Assembly (NCBI GenBank): GCA_902475375.1
Contig: CABRZC010000004.1
Location: forward strand, 1-56,358
Length of the DNA: 56,358 bases
From: an uncultured Collinsella sp.
Lineage (GTDB): Bacteria > Actinomycetota > Coriobacteriia > Coriobacteriales > Coriobacteriaceae
Reading direction: 5' to 3'
Under the pieces are notes generated by a model. The model worked only from the letters and a program-made list of their open reading frames with translations, had not been told where the DNA came from and searched no databases. Made by a program: the position numbers and the translations under genes. Positions 48,624 through 56,358 of this stretch are shown in pieces; positions within the stretch are counted from its first letter, which is position 1; each line of letters opens with the position of its first letter.

Positions 48624-51600
48624 CTAGTTCTCCCTCCTCACCGTGCCGTTTTTCCAAACATTCTTGGCACGCGAGCCTCCATCGACCCATTTGTCCTTCG
48701 CGCGCGTGTTGACGCACGTCACCACGGTGTCGCTCACACTTGAGGCAGACGAGATGATGAGCTCGGCAGATTTGCCGGGCGCCTTACCCGGCGTGCTCAG
48801 CTCACCCTGGTAGCGCCATGCCCAAGCCGTATCTTCCTCGACGGTATAGAAACCCGCCGGCGCGGCAAATTGCACACTGCCGACATACCAGGTCTCGCCG
48901 TTTTCCTGCTGCGTTTTATCGACCTTCACTTCGACCATGCGCGTCTCGGCAGGAGAATCCTTCGACGCCTTCCATGCCACCTTAAAGCGGAATGTCTGTC
49001 CCATGGCACTAGCATCGGTGGTCTTTTTTACAATTGTCAACGCGTGAGTCTGGGCGAAGTTGAACACGGCATTACCGGGGCCCTGTTCGCCTTCACCCGT
49101 CTTCTTGGACTCCAAACGGTTGGCCAGATTGAACGAGCCCTCACCCGAACCCAGGCTATAGAGCGAGACATATTTGTCGTTTACGGGCTCCTCCGTCATG
49201 GATGTACCAGGGCCGTAGCTCGCCTGCTTAACTGTGACAGTCAGCTGCGTTCCCATAAACGGCTCGGCAAAGCAGGCCTTAAACGGTGCCTTATCGGCAT
49301 TGTCATCGACCGTATTGTCGACGGTGGGATCGAGCAGCCACTTAAGCTGAGCGGTCTCGTTAATGGGCTTGTCAGGGTCGGACGTGTCACTGGCGGTTAC
49401 GCGGTACGTCACGGGATACAAGTCCATATCACCCTTGACCGGCTTATCCTTGTAGCCGTTCCAAGACTCGGCGGAATTGTCGGCCTTGACCCATCGCCAC
49501 TCCAAGAACAGCTCTTTAACGCTGCCGTCAGCAGCCGCCCGCTCATCGAGCAGCGCGACGATCTTGGAATAGGCGTCCGGGTCGTACGCCACAGACTTGT
49601 GCTCCATCACGGGATTGCCGCCCTCGTCCAGCTTGGGAACATCGACCGTGTGGACGAAGCCGGGCTTGCCGTCCTGCGCGCGCTCGTCGCCCGAGTCGAC
49701 CGTCGCCGTAAAGATGACCGCCCCGTCGACGCTGTGATAGCGCACCTTATACGGCGTGACCTTGTACACCGCGGTATACGTCGCGCCCTTAAAGGGTTCA
49801 CTACCCTCGAGGGGATACTTATCGTCTTCGGTCATCAGAGTGTATTTACTATCGGATTCATAGTCACGCGACCAGCCGACAAAGTCGTACTTGGTGCCAT
49901 CCCTGCCGACAACCTCAGCTGTAGCTCTTACTTCCAGCGAAATTTGATCGCCAGAGTCGGTGCGCGAAAGAAAACGCACGGAATCGGGGTTATCCAGATT
50001 GGCATCGATATTCGATTGGACAATTACCGCGCTGGCACGGTAGACCGGGTACAGCTCCATGGGGGCGTTAACCACAGTGTTTGTATTCACCATGGGGAGG
50101 CCGTCCGACCAAATGACATAACCGTTGCCGGATGCCGGTTTAGTTTCCGTCCAGCCTACGAAGGCATTGTATGCGTTCGTTGCAGCATCGATGTCGCCAA
50201 CGTTATACGTCGGCAGTGGCATGCCATCCTTAAGGCTGCCGAGCGTATTGCCCTCCTGCGCGAGCTTGCCATCGATATCGGTGTCGTTCAGGTGATACAC
50301 CACCGCAATGGGCGTGTAGTAGGCCACAAACGTATAGGGTTTACCCGGCTCCACGGTATAGGAATAGGTATTGCCGCCTTCGCCCGTCGGATCGAGCTTC
50401 TTTACCGTTCCGTCGGGAAGCTCGATCTCGAGCTTCTTAAGCTGATAGGCGCCACCAGTACCGTCGGCATACACCGTCGTCGTAATGTCGGGGCTCACCG
50501 TAGCCACCACGTCACCGTTCTGCTGAGGATCAAGTTTAGGCGTAATGTCGAATCGCGGAACATTGATGCCCGACGTTCCATCAAAGCCCTTGCGGTGCAG
50601 GTTGGTGGTGTAGTTAACGTTATATTTTACGTATACGGGATAGGCATCCTGCCACTGGGTAACCTTGGACGCGTCGGTCGCCAAGTATGGCGTCGCCTTC
50701 TCCGGATCGCTCGTCACATAGGGGTCGTTGGCGACATCATAGATATATTTCCAGACGGCAGAATCCTTCTTGACCTCGGCGGTCGAAATCCAGCCCAGGA
50801 ACTTATAGCCCGGCACGGCCATGTCGGCATCGGTCGGGGAAGCTTCGAGGGTCAGGGGGCTCTCATACGATCCTTTCTCACCATCTTCTGGTTTTTCGGC
50901 CACTTTAACCGACTTATTAACATGCGGGTAGTAATACGTGAACGTCGGATCCGCCCCGTTCACCTTGGTCTGCAGCAAGTTACTCTCATAGCGCCGCGTG
51001 GCAGTCCTCACGACATTATCGCCCTTGTTGTAGAAATTAACGTCCGTGGTAATCATCGCGCGAACGTAGTACTTCTTATCTGTACGCACTATGCTCTCGA
51101 TGGGATTTTTCACATATGTCCAATATTCACCATCGCGCTCAAGCGTCCAGAAATTCAAGCGATAGCGATCATTCACCAGTTTGGCCGTTACGTTCAGCGA
51201 AGCCGAAGTCCAAGTATCGCTTAGCGTTGCAGCGCCTGGAAAATCAGTATCGGCATAGAGGTTTTTTAGAGTATCGGCTCCCGTATCGTTTTTAACGTTG
51301 TGCGAGTACGCGTTAAGGGGACTCACGACAAGGGTTTCCTTCGTGAAGCGCGTGCCACACATTTCGTCATACCTTTCCTTTATACCGTGGTCAACATGCT
51401 CCGGACCCCAGTGGACGACGTTTTCACGCACGAAGGTACTACCGACGTTTTCCTCAAAGGGCGTTTGATAGCGATTCCAAACGGAACAAAGTAGCTTGCT
51501 GTCCGTAAACTCATGGTTGGTATAAGCCCGAACGTAATAATCCACTCGGTACTCAAAGCGGGCGATGTAGGTATGCGGCGCGGTTAAATCGACATCTGCG

Positions 51601-54068
51601 GGGAGCGTATAGCTGGGATCGCGGCTTACGCGCACCTCGAGCGGAGCATCCTCGGTTCCCTTGTTTTCGTACCAACCCAAGAAGCGATAGCCATCGGGCA
51701 GCTTGCCGCCATTGGACAGGGGCGTACCTTCCGTGTTGCACACCTGTACCGTGTAGACGCTGGTGCCGTCCTCGGTAGTCTGGACGTCGACATTGGTTTT
51801 GCCCACACCGTCGCGCAGAGTCTTATCGTCGGTTGTGTCCTGCTCATTGCCCTCGAACACCGTTATGATGTTCGACACGTAGTCGCTGTACACCGGGTAG
51901 AAGTCGGTAGGACGGACAACCGTGATCTCGCTACCCGCAGGATAAAAAGCTCCCTGATTTTTAAGCTCGGCTAACTGAGTCGAGGTGATGGCGGCATAGC
52001 CACCATTCATCCCCGCCTCGCTGCTAGGCTGCGTGGTCCAGCCGATAAATGTCGCGGTAGGCTTCAAGTTGCCGCGATCCGCGGGGGCAGCGGGCGTCAA
52101 ACCCACGCCATAGCGGTACCAATCAGTTGACTTGCCGTGCGCAGCACCGGTTTTCCAGTCAAACGTCTCGCCCTTAACGTTATAGAACAGCACCTGTGCC
52201 TCGTACGAAGCGATAAACAGGTCATTGCCCTCAAAAGCCTTGGCCCCTTTCGCGTTATCGGCAGTATAGGTTGACGTTTCGTCGTGCAACTCGCTCTTCT
52301 GGACCTGCTTGCCAGCAGCCACAGCATCGGCATCGGTCTTGCCGTCAAACCAGCTGTTGTCTTGTCCAATTCGATTCACTTGCACATCGGGCTCGCGGAA
52401 CCAGCCCATAAAACGGTAGCCGCCGTTCTCCTCGCTCAGCCCCTCAGGCTTTGCGGAGGTATCCTGCTTAAACGTTACCGACGTATCGCCCTGGGCCAAG
52501 CCCTGGGCCGTTCCCGCCAGCACGGCACTCACGGCAAAGGTATACGGATCCGAGGTCGCCTGATCAATACCGAGTTTGGTTGCCTCGATGGTCGCGATGC
52601 CTGCACCGGGAAAATCAATCGTCGCCTTAACGCTCTGGCCATGCACGGGAATATTCAGTTTGTAGTCCATCGCCCACTCATTGGGGTGTGAGTCATTCAG
52701 ATACGCATCGTTAGCAGTCGAGCGCATGGTGCCGGCACAGAAGTCGTAATCATGCTGCTCCCACAGCTCACGTGTGACGTAGCGTTCGTCGTCCCAGGGA
52801 CCGAATCCGGCACCGGATACCGTGCCATCACCCGCAAGGGCGTAAATCTTCTTCTTGGCTGCCGTACCCTGACTAAACCCGGATAGGCTGACACTGGGCT
52901 TGAAGTAGCAATCAGTGATAGTCGCATCACCCGCATTAGCGCGTGCAGCAATACCGCCCAGGTTCACGTCGTTTTGAATAATGGGGATCACGGCGATGGG
53001 GTTGTACTGGCGCGAGCTCAAATCGCCGGCGAAATGGCTGCGAGTGATTTCATTACCGCTCTTAGACAAGATGCGGCCTGCAAGACCGCCCGTCCAAGCG
53101 CGCGTTACGGAGACAACGCCCACGTAAGAAGCAGCATAGCTATAGCATTTCGCCGTTGAAAAGCAGTCAATGACTTTAGCGCCTTCTGCCATGCAGCCCA
53201 CAAAACCCGAGGCGTACACGTTGTTGCCGCCCAGGGCGCCAATGGCCACATCGTATTTATTGGTAACGTCGGTCATGCCCTTCTCGGCAATCGAGCCATC
53301 CTTGTTGCGCGTAGGCGTCACGCGGCAATACTCGATGGTCGAGTTCTTAACGTAGCCGGCAAACGCCGCCATATACAGGCCCTCGCCACCGATTGCCTGT
53401 ACGCCCGAAGTCGTGTTGTTAACGGCGCGGCCACCACGGACCTCGCAGTTGTAGAGGGTGCAACCATCGAGCTCGCCGGCAATCAGCCCCCCCTCAAAAC
53501 CCGCATTGGTAATCACATTGAGCATGTTGTTGGCACACGTAACGTGCAGGGTGCTCTCCATAACCATAACGTTTTCGAAGTGGGTGCTGATCGCCCTGCC
53601 CACGATAATGCCGCCGCGGAAGTCAGCCCAAATGTTGGCATCCTTGACCAAGAAGTTCTTGATGGTGGCGCCATCGGTCTCGGCAAAAAAGCCCGTGTCG
53701 CGCTCGGGATCCAAGACCTTATTCTCGTAGTTCAGGCCCTTCACGGTATGGTTTTGACCGTCAAAGACGCCCTTAAAGGGATGTTCTTTGTTGCCAAAGG
53801 AGAGGTGCTTGACCGTATCCGCAACAATGGCGTTCATATCATCATCGTTAAGAACGATATCGTTATCGAGATAGACGCGCCACTGCGACGTGTCGCGCTG
53901 TCGCGACAGCGCGACACACGCCAGGAAGTCGTTCCTGTTTGTGATATGGAATTCGGTCTGATCCTCGGCATGCGCTGCCGCCGGCAGCGCTACAACGCAG
54001 CAAAGGGCGATTGTCGCCACGGCAATCAACCTGCTAAGCACACCTCGGTTTCTGTTCTTAATCTCCAT
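48624..54068 (-). CDS. Giant secreted surface protein with InlB-type repeats
   Basis: This 1814-residue protein starts with a Sec signal peptide (cleavage after AAAHA near residue 33). Residues 40-470 resemble a right-handed beta-helix with GLUG-like turns (GGLIAGELDGCTLYNC, GGLAGRIL). Residues 500-1620 hold at least seven Listeria-Bacteroides (InlB B-type) repeats, seen as FMGWFREPDV, FIGWTTQPS, FLGWYENKG, FLGWISTAEV, FVGWTETKPA, FVGWSRDYES and FLEWRWVKA. The end (about 1650-1790) looks like a prealbumin-type pilin or Cna-B domain (TIVKKTTDASAMGQTFRF, FYTVEEDTAWAWRY). There is no LPxTG motif and no C-terminal membrane segment, so it must be held by partners. A 28-bp perfect palindrome lies in codons 51-60. 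Confidence 0.85.
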   Translation of the reverse strand: MEIKNRNRGVLSRLIAVATIALCCVVALPAAAHAEDQTEFHITNRNDFLACVALSRQRDTSQWRVYLDNDIVLNDDDMNAIVADTVKHLSFGNKEHPFKGVFDGQNHTVKGLNYENKVLDPERDTGFFAETDGATIKNFLVKDANIWADFRGGIIVGRAISTHFENVMVMESTLHVTCANNMLNVITNAGFEGGLIAGELDGCTLYNCEVRGGRAVNNTTSGVQAIGGEGLYMAAFAGYVKNSTIEYCRVTPTRNKDGSIAEKGMTDVTNKYDVAIGALGGNNVYASGFVGCMAEGAKVIDCFSTAKCYSYAASYVGVVSVTRAWTGGLAGRILSKSGNEITRSHFAGDLSSRQYNPIAVIPIIQNDVNLGGIAARANAGDATITDCYFKPSVSLSGFSQGTAAKKKIYALAGDGTVSGAGFGPWDDERYVTRELWEQHDYDFCAGTMRSTANDAYLNDSHPNEWAMDYKLNIPVHGQSVKATIDFPGAGIATIEATKLGIDQATSDPYTFAVSAVLAGTAQGLAQGDTSVTFKQDTSAKPEGLSEENGGYRFMGWFREPDVQVNRIGQDNSWFDGKTDADAVAAGKQVQKSELHDETSTYTADNAKGAKAFEGNDLFIASYEAQVLFYNVKGETFDWKTGAAHGKSTDWYRYGVGLTPAAPADRGNLKPTATFIGWTTQPSSEAGMNGGYAAITSTQLAELKNQGAFYPAGSEITVVRPTDFYPVYSDYVSNIITVFEGNEQDTTDDKTLRDGVGKTNVDVQTTEDGTSVYTVQVCNTEGTPLSNGGKLPDGYRFLGWYENKGTEDAPLEVRVSRDPSYTLPADVDLTAPHTYIARFEYRVDYYVRAYTNHEFTDSKLLCSVWNRYQTPFEENVGSTFVRENVVHWGPEHVDHGIKERYDEMCGTRFTKETLVVSPLNAYSHNVKNDTGADTLKNLYADTDFPGAATLSDTWTSASLNVTAKLVNDRYRLNFWTLERDGEYWTYVKNPIESIVRTDKKYYVRAMITTDVNFYNKGDNVVRTATRRYESNLLQTKVNGADPTFTYYYPHVNKSVKVAEKPEDGEKGSYESPLTLEASPTDADMAVPGYKFLGWISTAEVKKDSAVWKYIYDVANDPYVTSDPEKATPYLATDASKVTQWQDAYPVYVKYNVNYTTNLHRKGFDGTSGINVPRFDITPKLDPQQNGDVVATVSPDITTTVYADGTGGAYQLKKLEIELPDGTVKKLDPTGEGGNTYSYTVEPGKPYTFVAYYTPIAVVYHLNDTDIDGKLAQEGNTLGSLKDGMPLPTYNVGDIDAATNAYNAFVGWTETKPASGNGYVIWSDGLPMVNTNTVVNAPMELYPVYRASAVIVQSNIDANLDNPDSVRFLSRTDSGDQISLEVRATAEVVGRDGTKYDFVGWSRDYESDSKYTLMTEDDKYPLEGSEPFKGATYTAVYKVTPYKVRYHSVDGAVIFTATVDSGDERAQDGKPGFVHTVDVPKLDEGGNPVMEHKSVAYDPDAYSKIVALLDERAAADGSVKELFLEWRWVKADNSAESWNGYKDKPVKGDMDLYPVTYRVTASDTSDPDKPINETAQLKWLLDPTVDNTVDDNADKAPFKACFAEPFMGTQLTVTVKQASYGPGTSMTEEPVNDKYVSLYSLGSGEGSFNLANRLESKKTGEGEQGPGNAVFNFAQTHALTIVKKTTDASAMGQTFRFKVAWKASKDSPAETRMVEVKVDKTQQENGETWYVGSVQFAAPAGFYTVEEDTAWAWRYQGELSTPGKAPGKSAELIISSASSVSDTVVTCVNTRAKDKWVDGGSRAKNVWKNGTVRREN
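53890..53917. repeat. 28-bp perfect gapless palindrome inside a coding region
   Basis: GTGTCGCGCTGTCG followed by CGACAGCGCGACAC forms a palindrome with no loop, in codons 51-60 of the giant surface-protein gene. It encodes VALSRQRDT in frame and does not lengthen the protein relative to what the fold would need. Confidence 0.75.
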
Positions 54069-54071
54069 GGG

Positions 54072-54719
54072 CTAGTTCGCCTCCGGCCAGCCCACGACGT
54101 CGAGCACGTCGAGGACGGTATCGTTTGCCTGCTGGTTTTTGGCCTGCACGGCCTGGACGTCGATATCGAGCCTGTATGAGCCGCCGCACGCGGCATCGTG
54201 GTAGTCGCCCACAAATCGCAGCGAGTCCATGAGGCTCTCCGTCATGGCACCGGAATCGAGCACGCCCCCGCATCCGGCCAATCCGCGGTAGTAGTACCAC
54301 CCATCGCCGCCATCGATCCACGGGGACCCCTCGCCCGCGTTCACGTGAAAGGCGACGTTGCCCGAGGCGTCCGCACTCGAACCGTCGGGCGCCACCGACG
54401 TCATGCGCAGACGAGCGCGAACGTACTCAGGCTGCGCGCCGGCGTTCTCCACGCGCACAATGCGGCTGATGTCAGAGCCCCCGGCCTTGGTATCGGGATA
54501 GTCGCCGCGCTCGTCGGCCTCAAACGGAATCTCCTCGCCCTGCTCGTTTAGGGTGTATTCGCAGACTCGTACCTTCACGCTGCCAAACGATAGGACGTTG
54601 TTCGCCGGAACCATATCAACGGTAAAAGCCAGCGTGCCACACAGGCACGCCAGGGCCAACAGAGCCATCGCGGCAAGCGCCAAGGTGCGTTTCTGATTGT
54701 CGGAAAGATTGTTGAGCAT
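54072..54719 (-). CDS. SipW-type exported protein
   Basis: This 215-residue protein begins with NNLSDNQKRTLALAAMAL and a hydrophobic segment ending GTLAFTVD, the SipW-type signal style. The mature domain is beta-rich, with SRIVRVENAGAQPEYVRARL matching the camelysin/TasA-like pattern, and two cysteines in AGCGGV and AACGGS. The frame opens with a TTG at 54731, but the ATG at 54719 is more likely; neither has a strong ribosome site, suggesting low translation compared with the first subunit gene. It stops three bases before the giant protein gene. Confidence 0.75.
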   Translation of the reverse strand: MLNNLSDNQKRTLALAAMALLALACLCGTLAFTVDMVPANNVLSFGSVKVRVCEYTLNEQGEEIPFEADERGDYPDTKAGGSDISRIVRVENAGAQPEYVRARLRMTSVAPDGSSADASGNVAFHVNAGEGSPWIDGGDGWYYYRGLAGCGGVLDSGAMTESLMDSLRFVGDYHDAACGGSYRLDIDVQAVQAKNQQANDTVLDVLDVVGWPEAN

Positions 54720-54754
54720 TACGTTCGCCAATCGTCGATCAAAGGGGGATTGAA

Positions 54755-54792
54755 ATCCCGGCCCGAATATAGGGGTGGGGGCGGGCCGGGAT
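54755..54792 (-). terminator. Hairpin between the first two fibre-subunit genes
   Basis: ATCCCGGCCCG (54755-54765) and CGGGCCGGGAT (54782-54792) form a perfect 11-bp stem, 20 bases after the TasA-like stop codon. On the minus strand the downstream tract is TTCAATCCCCCTTT. It probably lets only part of transcription continue, or protects the first part of the transcript from decay. Confidence 0.6.
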
Positions 54793-54811
54793 CTCAGTGG
54801 GGGGGGCGGGG

Positions 54812-55540
54812 TTACTGCTGCAACTTGGCAGCCCAGGCCTTGGCCTGAGCAACGGCGTTGTCCGCTGCGTTGGTGGCGCCATCAGCCTGATCAGCACCGA
54901 AAATAAAGGCGGAGACAGTAATCTCAGGCTTAACGCCCTCACCCGAGACAACGTCATCGCTCTTCATTGCACCGGGGATCATCACCTGGCTAAAGAGCTC
55001 GCCAGTGTAGACATCCTTAGCTGCTTTCTTGGCACCCAAGGCGACGGGACCGTTCTCGGCACCCTTGGCGTACATGAACAGACCGCTCACGTACTGTCCC
55101 TCGGTGCCGTTCGTCATCACCTGTTCAGCAGAAACCGGCTTCCAGTTCGCGTTGAGCGTAAAGTAAGGAGTGCTCGCAAGACCTGCATTATTCTTGACCA
55201 CAGCGTTCTTTACATAGATGAACACAAAAGCGTCATCGGAACCGTTTTTAATACCAACGTTCGGGTTCTTGTCCATCGGAGAGCCCGGAATCATCTTGTG
55301 CTCCGTGCTGGGGTCCCACTTGGTCTCGAACAGATAGGCACCGCCACCAGCCTCCGTGCCAGGCTGCTCGGGGTCTACCGGATTAGGCTTCTTATCGGGA
55401 GCCTCGATTTTTCCAATCGTAAACACGTTGTGCAGGTCGGCAGTAGCCGTCAGCCATGCATAGGTGCCCACGCCGGCAGCCAGTACCAGCAGCAACAGGG
55501 CGGCAATGATGCCGTAGCGCTTTTTCTTCTTGTTTTCCAT
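54812..55540 (-). CDS. SipW-type exported protein, probable major fibre subunit (TasA-like)
   Basis: This 242-residue protein has a SipW-type signal peptide (MENKKKKRYGIIAALLLLVL, then GVGTYAWLTATADLHNVFTIGKIE), matching the alternate-signal exported protein pattern. The mature part is beta-rich with few cysteines and ends in an Ala/Gln-rich helix. GGAAGAG precedes the ATG at 55540. It follows sipW directly and precedes a hairpin, the arrangement expected for the most abundant product of the locus, as TasA follows SipW in Bacillus. Fibre formation itself is inferred. Confidence 0.75.
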   Translation of the reverse strand: MENKKKKRYGIIAALLLLVLAAGVGTYAWLTATADLHNVFTIGKIEAPDKKPNPVDPEQPGTEAGGGAYLFETKWDPSTEHKMIPGSPMDKNPNVGIKNGSDDAFVFIYVKNAVVKNNAGLASTPYFTLNANWKPVSAEQVMTNGTEGQYVSGLFMYAKGAENGPVALGAKKAAKDVYTGELFSQVMIPGAMKSDDVVSGEGVKPEITVSAFIFGADQADGATNAADNAVAQAKAWAAKLQQ

Positions 55541-55610
55541 CGTTCTCTTCCTTTCGAGAATCGTTTTCCCCGGCAACGGCCCCTACCGCCGCCGACGCTT
55601 TTCCCTGCCG

Positions 55611-56168
55611 CTATGAACGCCGCTCCCTCGCATGCACGCGGGTATGCTTGCCCGCAGGCTCGTCGGGAACCATCCGATCGAGCATTATCGACGCCGCGAT
55701 CAGCAGCGTCAGAACGGCCACCAAAACAAGCAAACCGGGCATCGTCGTGCAATATGCGTTGACGAAGCCCAGGTAAGGGACACAAAAAGAAACAGTGCCG
55801 ATCACGCGCGAAAAAGGTGTCTGCTCGGCATCGTGCATGATGCTTCCATCTGCATTTTTGTTCGCGATTCCCTGCGTGCCGATCATCTGCGCGGCAGGGT
55901 CGATCTCGTACACCTGGTGCGTTACCACGGCGCCGTCCGATCGGTAAAAGGTTGCATTGTCGCCCACGGCGATATCCGCCGGCTCAACCTGGCGGACAAA
56001 CACCATGGAGCCAACGGGAAGCTCGGGTTCCATAGAGCCCGAGAGCACAGCAAAAGACATGTATCCAAATGCACGAGGAACAAAAGAAACGACGGCAAGG
56101 GCCATGACGAGCACAAGCGCCAAGCTACTAAGAAGCGCAATAAATCGTTTGAGTCCGCGCGCCACCAT
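55611..56168 (-). CDS. sipW: SipW-type signal peptidase I
   Basis: This is a 185-residue membrane serine protease of the signal peptidase I family, ER/SipW subtype. The nucleophile serine is in VLSGSMEPELPVGSMVFV near residue 42, and the general base is a histidine (VVTHQVYEID near 83) in place of the lysine of ordinary bacterial signal peptidases, which defines the subtype. There are two membrane segments, about 9-30 and 143-163. Three neighbouring gene products carry matching signal peptides. It is the first gene of the locus. Confidence 0.92.
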   Translation of the reverse strand: MVARGLKRFIALLSSLALVLVMALAVVSFVPRAFGYMSFAVLSGSMEPELPVGSMVFVRQVEPADIAVGDNATFYRSDGAVVTHQVYEIDPAAQMIGTQGIANKNADGSIMHDAEQTPFSRVIGTVSFCVPYLGFVNAYCTTMPGLLVLVAVLTLLIAASIMLDRMVPDEPAGKHTRVHARERRS

Positions 56169-56358
56169 AATAATTAATTCATCCCCATCGAGGCCTTAAT
56201 TCGACCAATCCAAGGGTCAGCAAGTTTCAGAAGGAACCGCAAGGCGCTTGAATAGCGAGTCCGAAAAAGCCAATTTGGAATCTCTTCTCATTAAGAAAAC
56301 ATAGTGATGTCCTACAGTTTTATCAATATCTCATCGCTAAATGCTACTAATTTTGGCG
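56169..56358. other. Upstream region of the SipW locus
   Basis: About 190 bases, much more A/T-rich than the genes, precede sipW up to the window edge. It holds one good promoter and a leader of about 125 bases whose structure I could not resolve. Confidence 0.5.
56298..56326 (-). promoter_or_regulatory. Promoter of the SipW locus
   Basis: On the minus strand TTGATA (56321-56326) and TATGTT (56298-56303) are separated by 17 bases. The long leader between this promoter and the sipW start codon leaves room for post-transcriptional control. Confidence 0.6.

Noticed and set aside
48870..51224. A 784-residue open frame on the plus strand inside the giant surface-protein gene
   Set aside because: The minus-strand frame shows a signal peptide, repeats and coherent domains, while this frame has none; it is a shadow.
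48624..54068. Covalent sortase anchoring of the giant surface protein
   Set aside because: No LPxTG-like motif, hydrophobic segment or basic tail is present at its C-terminus.

Overview
This window reads as a chromosomal segment of a GC-rich, anaerobic, gut-type actinobacterium, most likely Collinsella or a close Coriobacteriia relative. That placement is inferred from base composition, strong G/C preference at third codon positions and gene content; no rRNA or tRNA is present to settle it. I see 41 protein genes plus two broken ones, no CRISPR array, no insertion sequence and no tRNA. Intergenic spaces are unusually rich in palindromic repeat families.

Layout. 0.3-6.0 kb: prfA, then a polar amino-acid ABC importer with an M20 peptidase on the minus strand. 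6.3-9.2 kb: a LacX-type mutarotase, an unknown bitopic membrane protein and a MerR/GyrI-type regulator. 8.3-14.1 kb: a minus-strand prenylated-FMN module, made of an LpdD-like/IDI-like fusion, a DASS anion transporter, a UbiD decarboxylase and UbiX, with an MFS exporter divergent from it. 15.6-20.3 kb: two AAA_14/DUF4143 ATPases, each preceded by three repeats with an exact 33-bp period, flanking a low-molecular-weight phosphatase, then a small TIGR04076-type protein and a pyridoxal kinase. 21.0-25.3 kb: a MarR regulator and a heterodimeric ABC exporter. 25.5-29.9 kb: a LysR regulator divergent from an SDR, an OFA-type MFS transporter and a Gfo/Idh/MocA dehydrogenase. 30.3-32.5 kb: tex. 32.8-33.8 kb: a frameshifted zinc-ribbon/DUF6273 gene followed by a fragment of an Avd-like four-helix-bundle gene, which looks like a decayed diversity-generating retroelement. 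34.4-38.8 kb: transaldolase, a HAD phosphatase and rlmKL. 38.9-43.6 kb: kdpE, a short kdpD, a small membrane protein and kup, with no kdpFABC. 43.8-47.1 kb: a nitroreductase and an LTA-synthase-like phosphotransferase. 47.4-56.2 kb: a SipW signal peptidase with a TasA-like protein, two further SipW-type substrates, a 1814-residue surface protein with InlB-type repeats and a membrane-anchored partner.

How the parts fit. The UbiX/UbiD/LpdD/IDI set could supply prenyl donor, cofactor, cofactor handling, decarboxylase and substrate transport in one transcription unit. The Kdp two-component pair sits with kup, suggesting that K+ signalling here controls a KUP transporter. The SipW locus is arranged as a secreted-fibre or surface-assembly operon in which the signal peptidase and abundant subunit are transcribed first. 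The strongest candidates for new biology are the LpdD-IDI fusion with its missing catalytic cysteine, the decayed retroelement, the 33-bp operator-like arrays, and several intergenic palindrome families whose stems vary while their loops are conserved.
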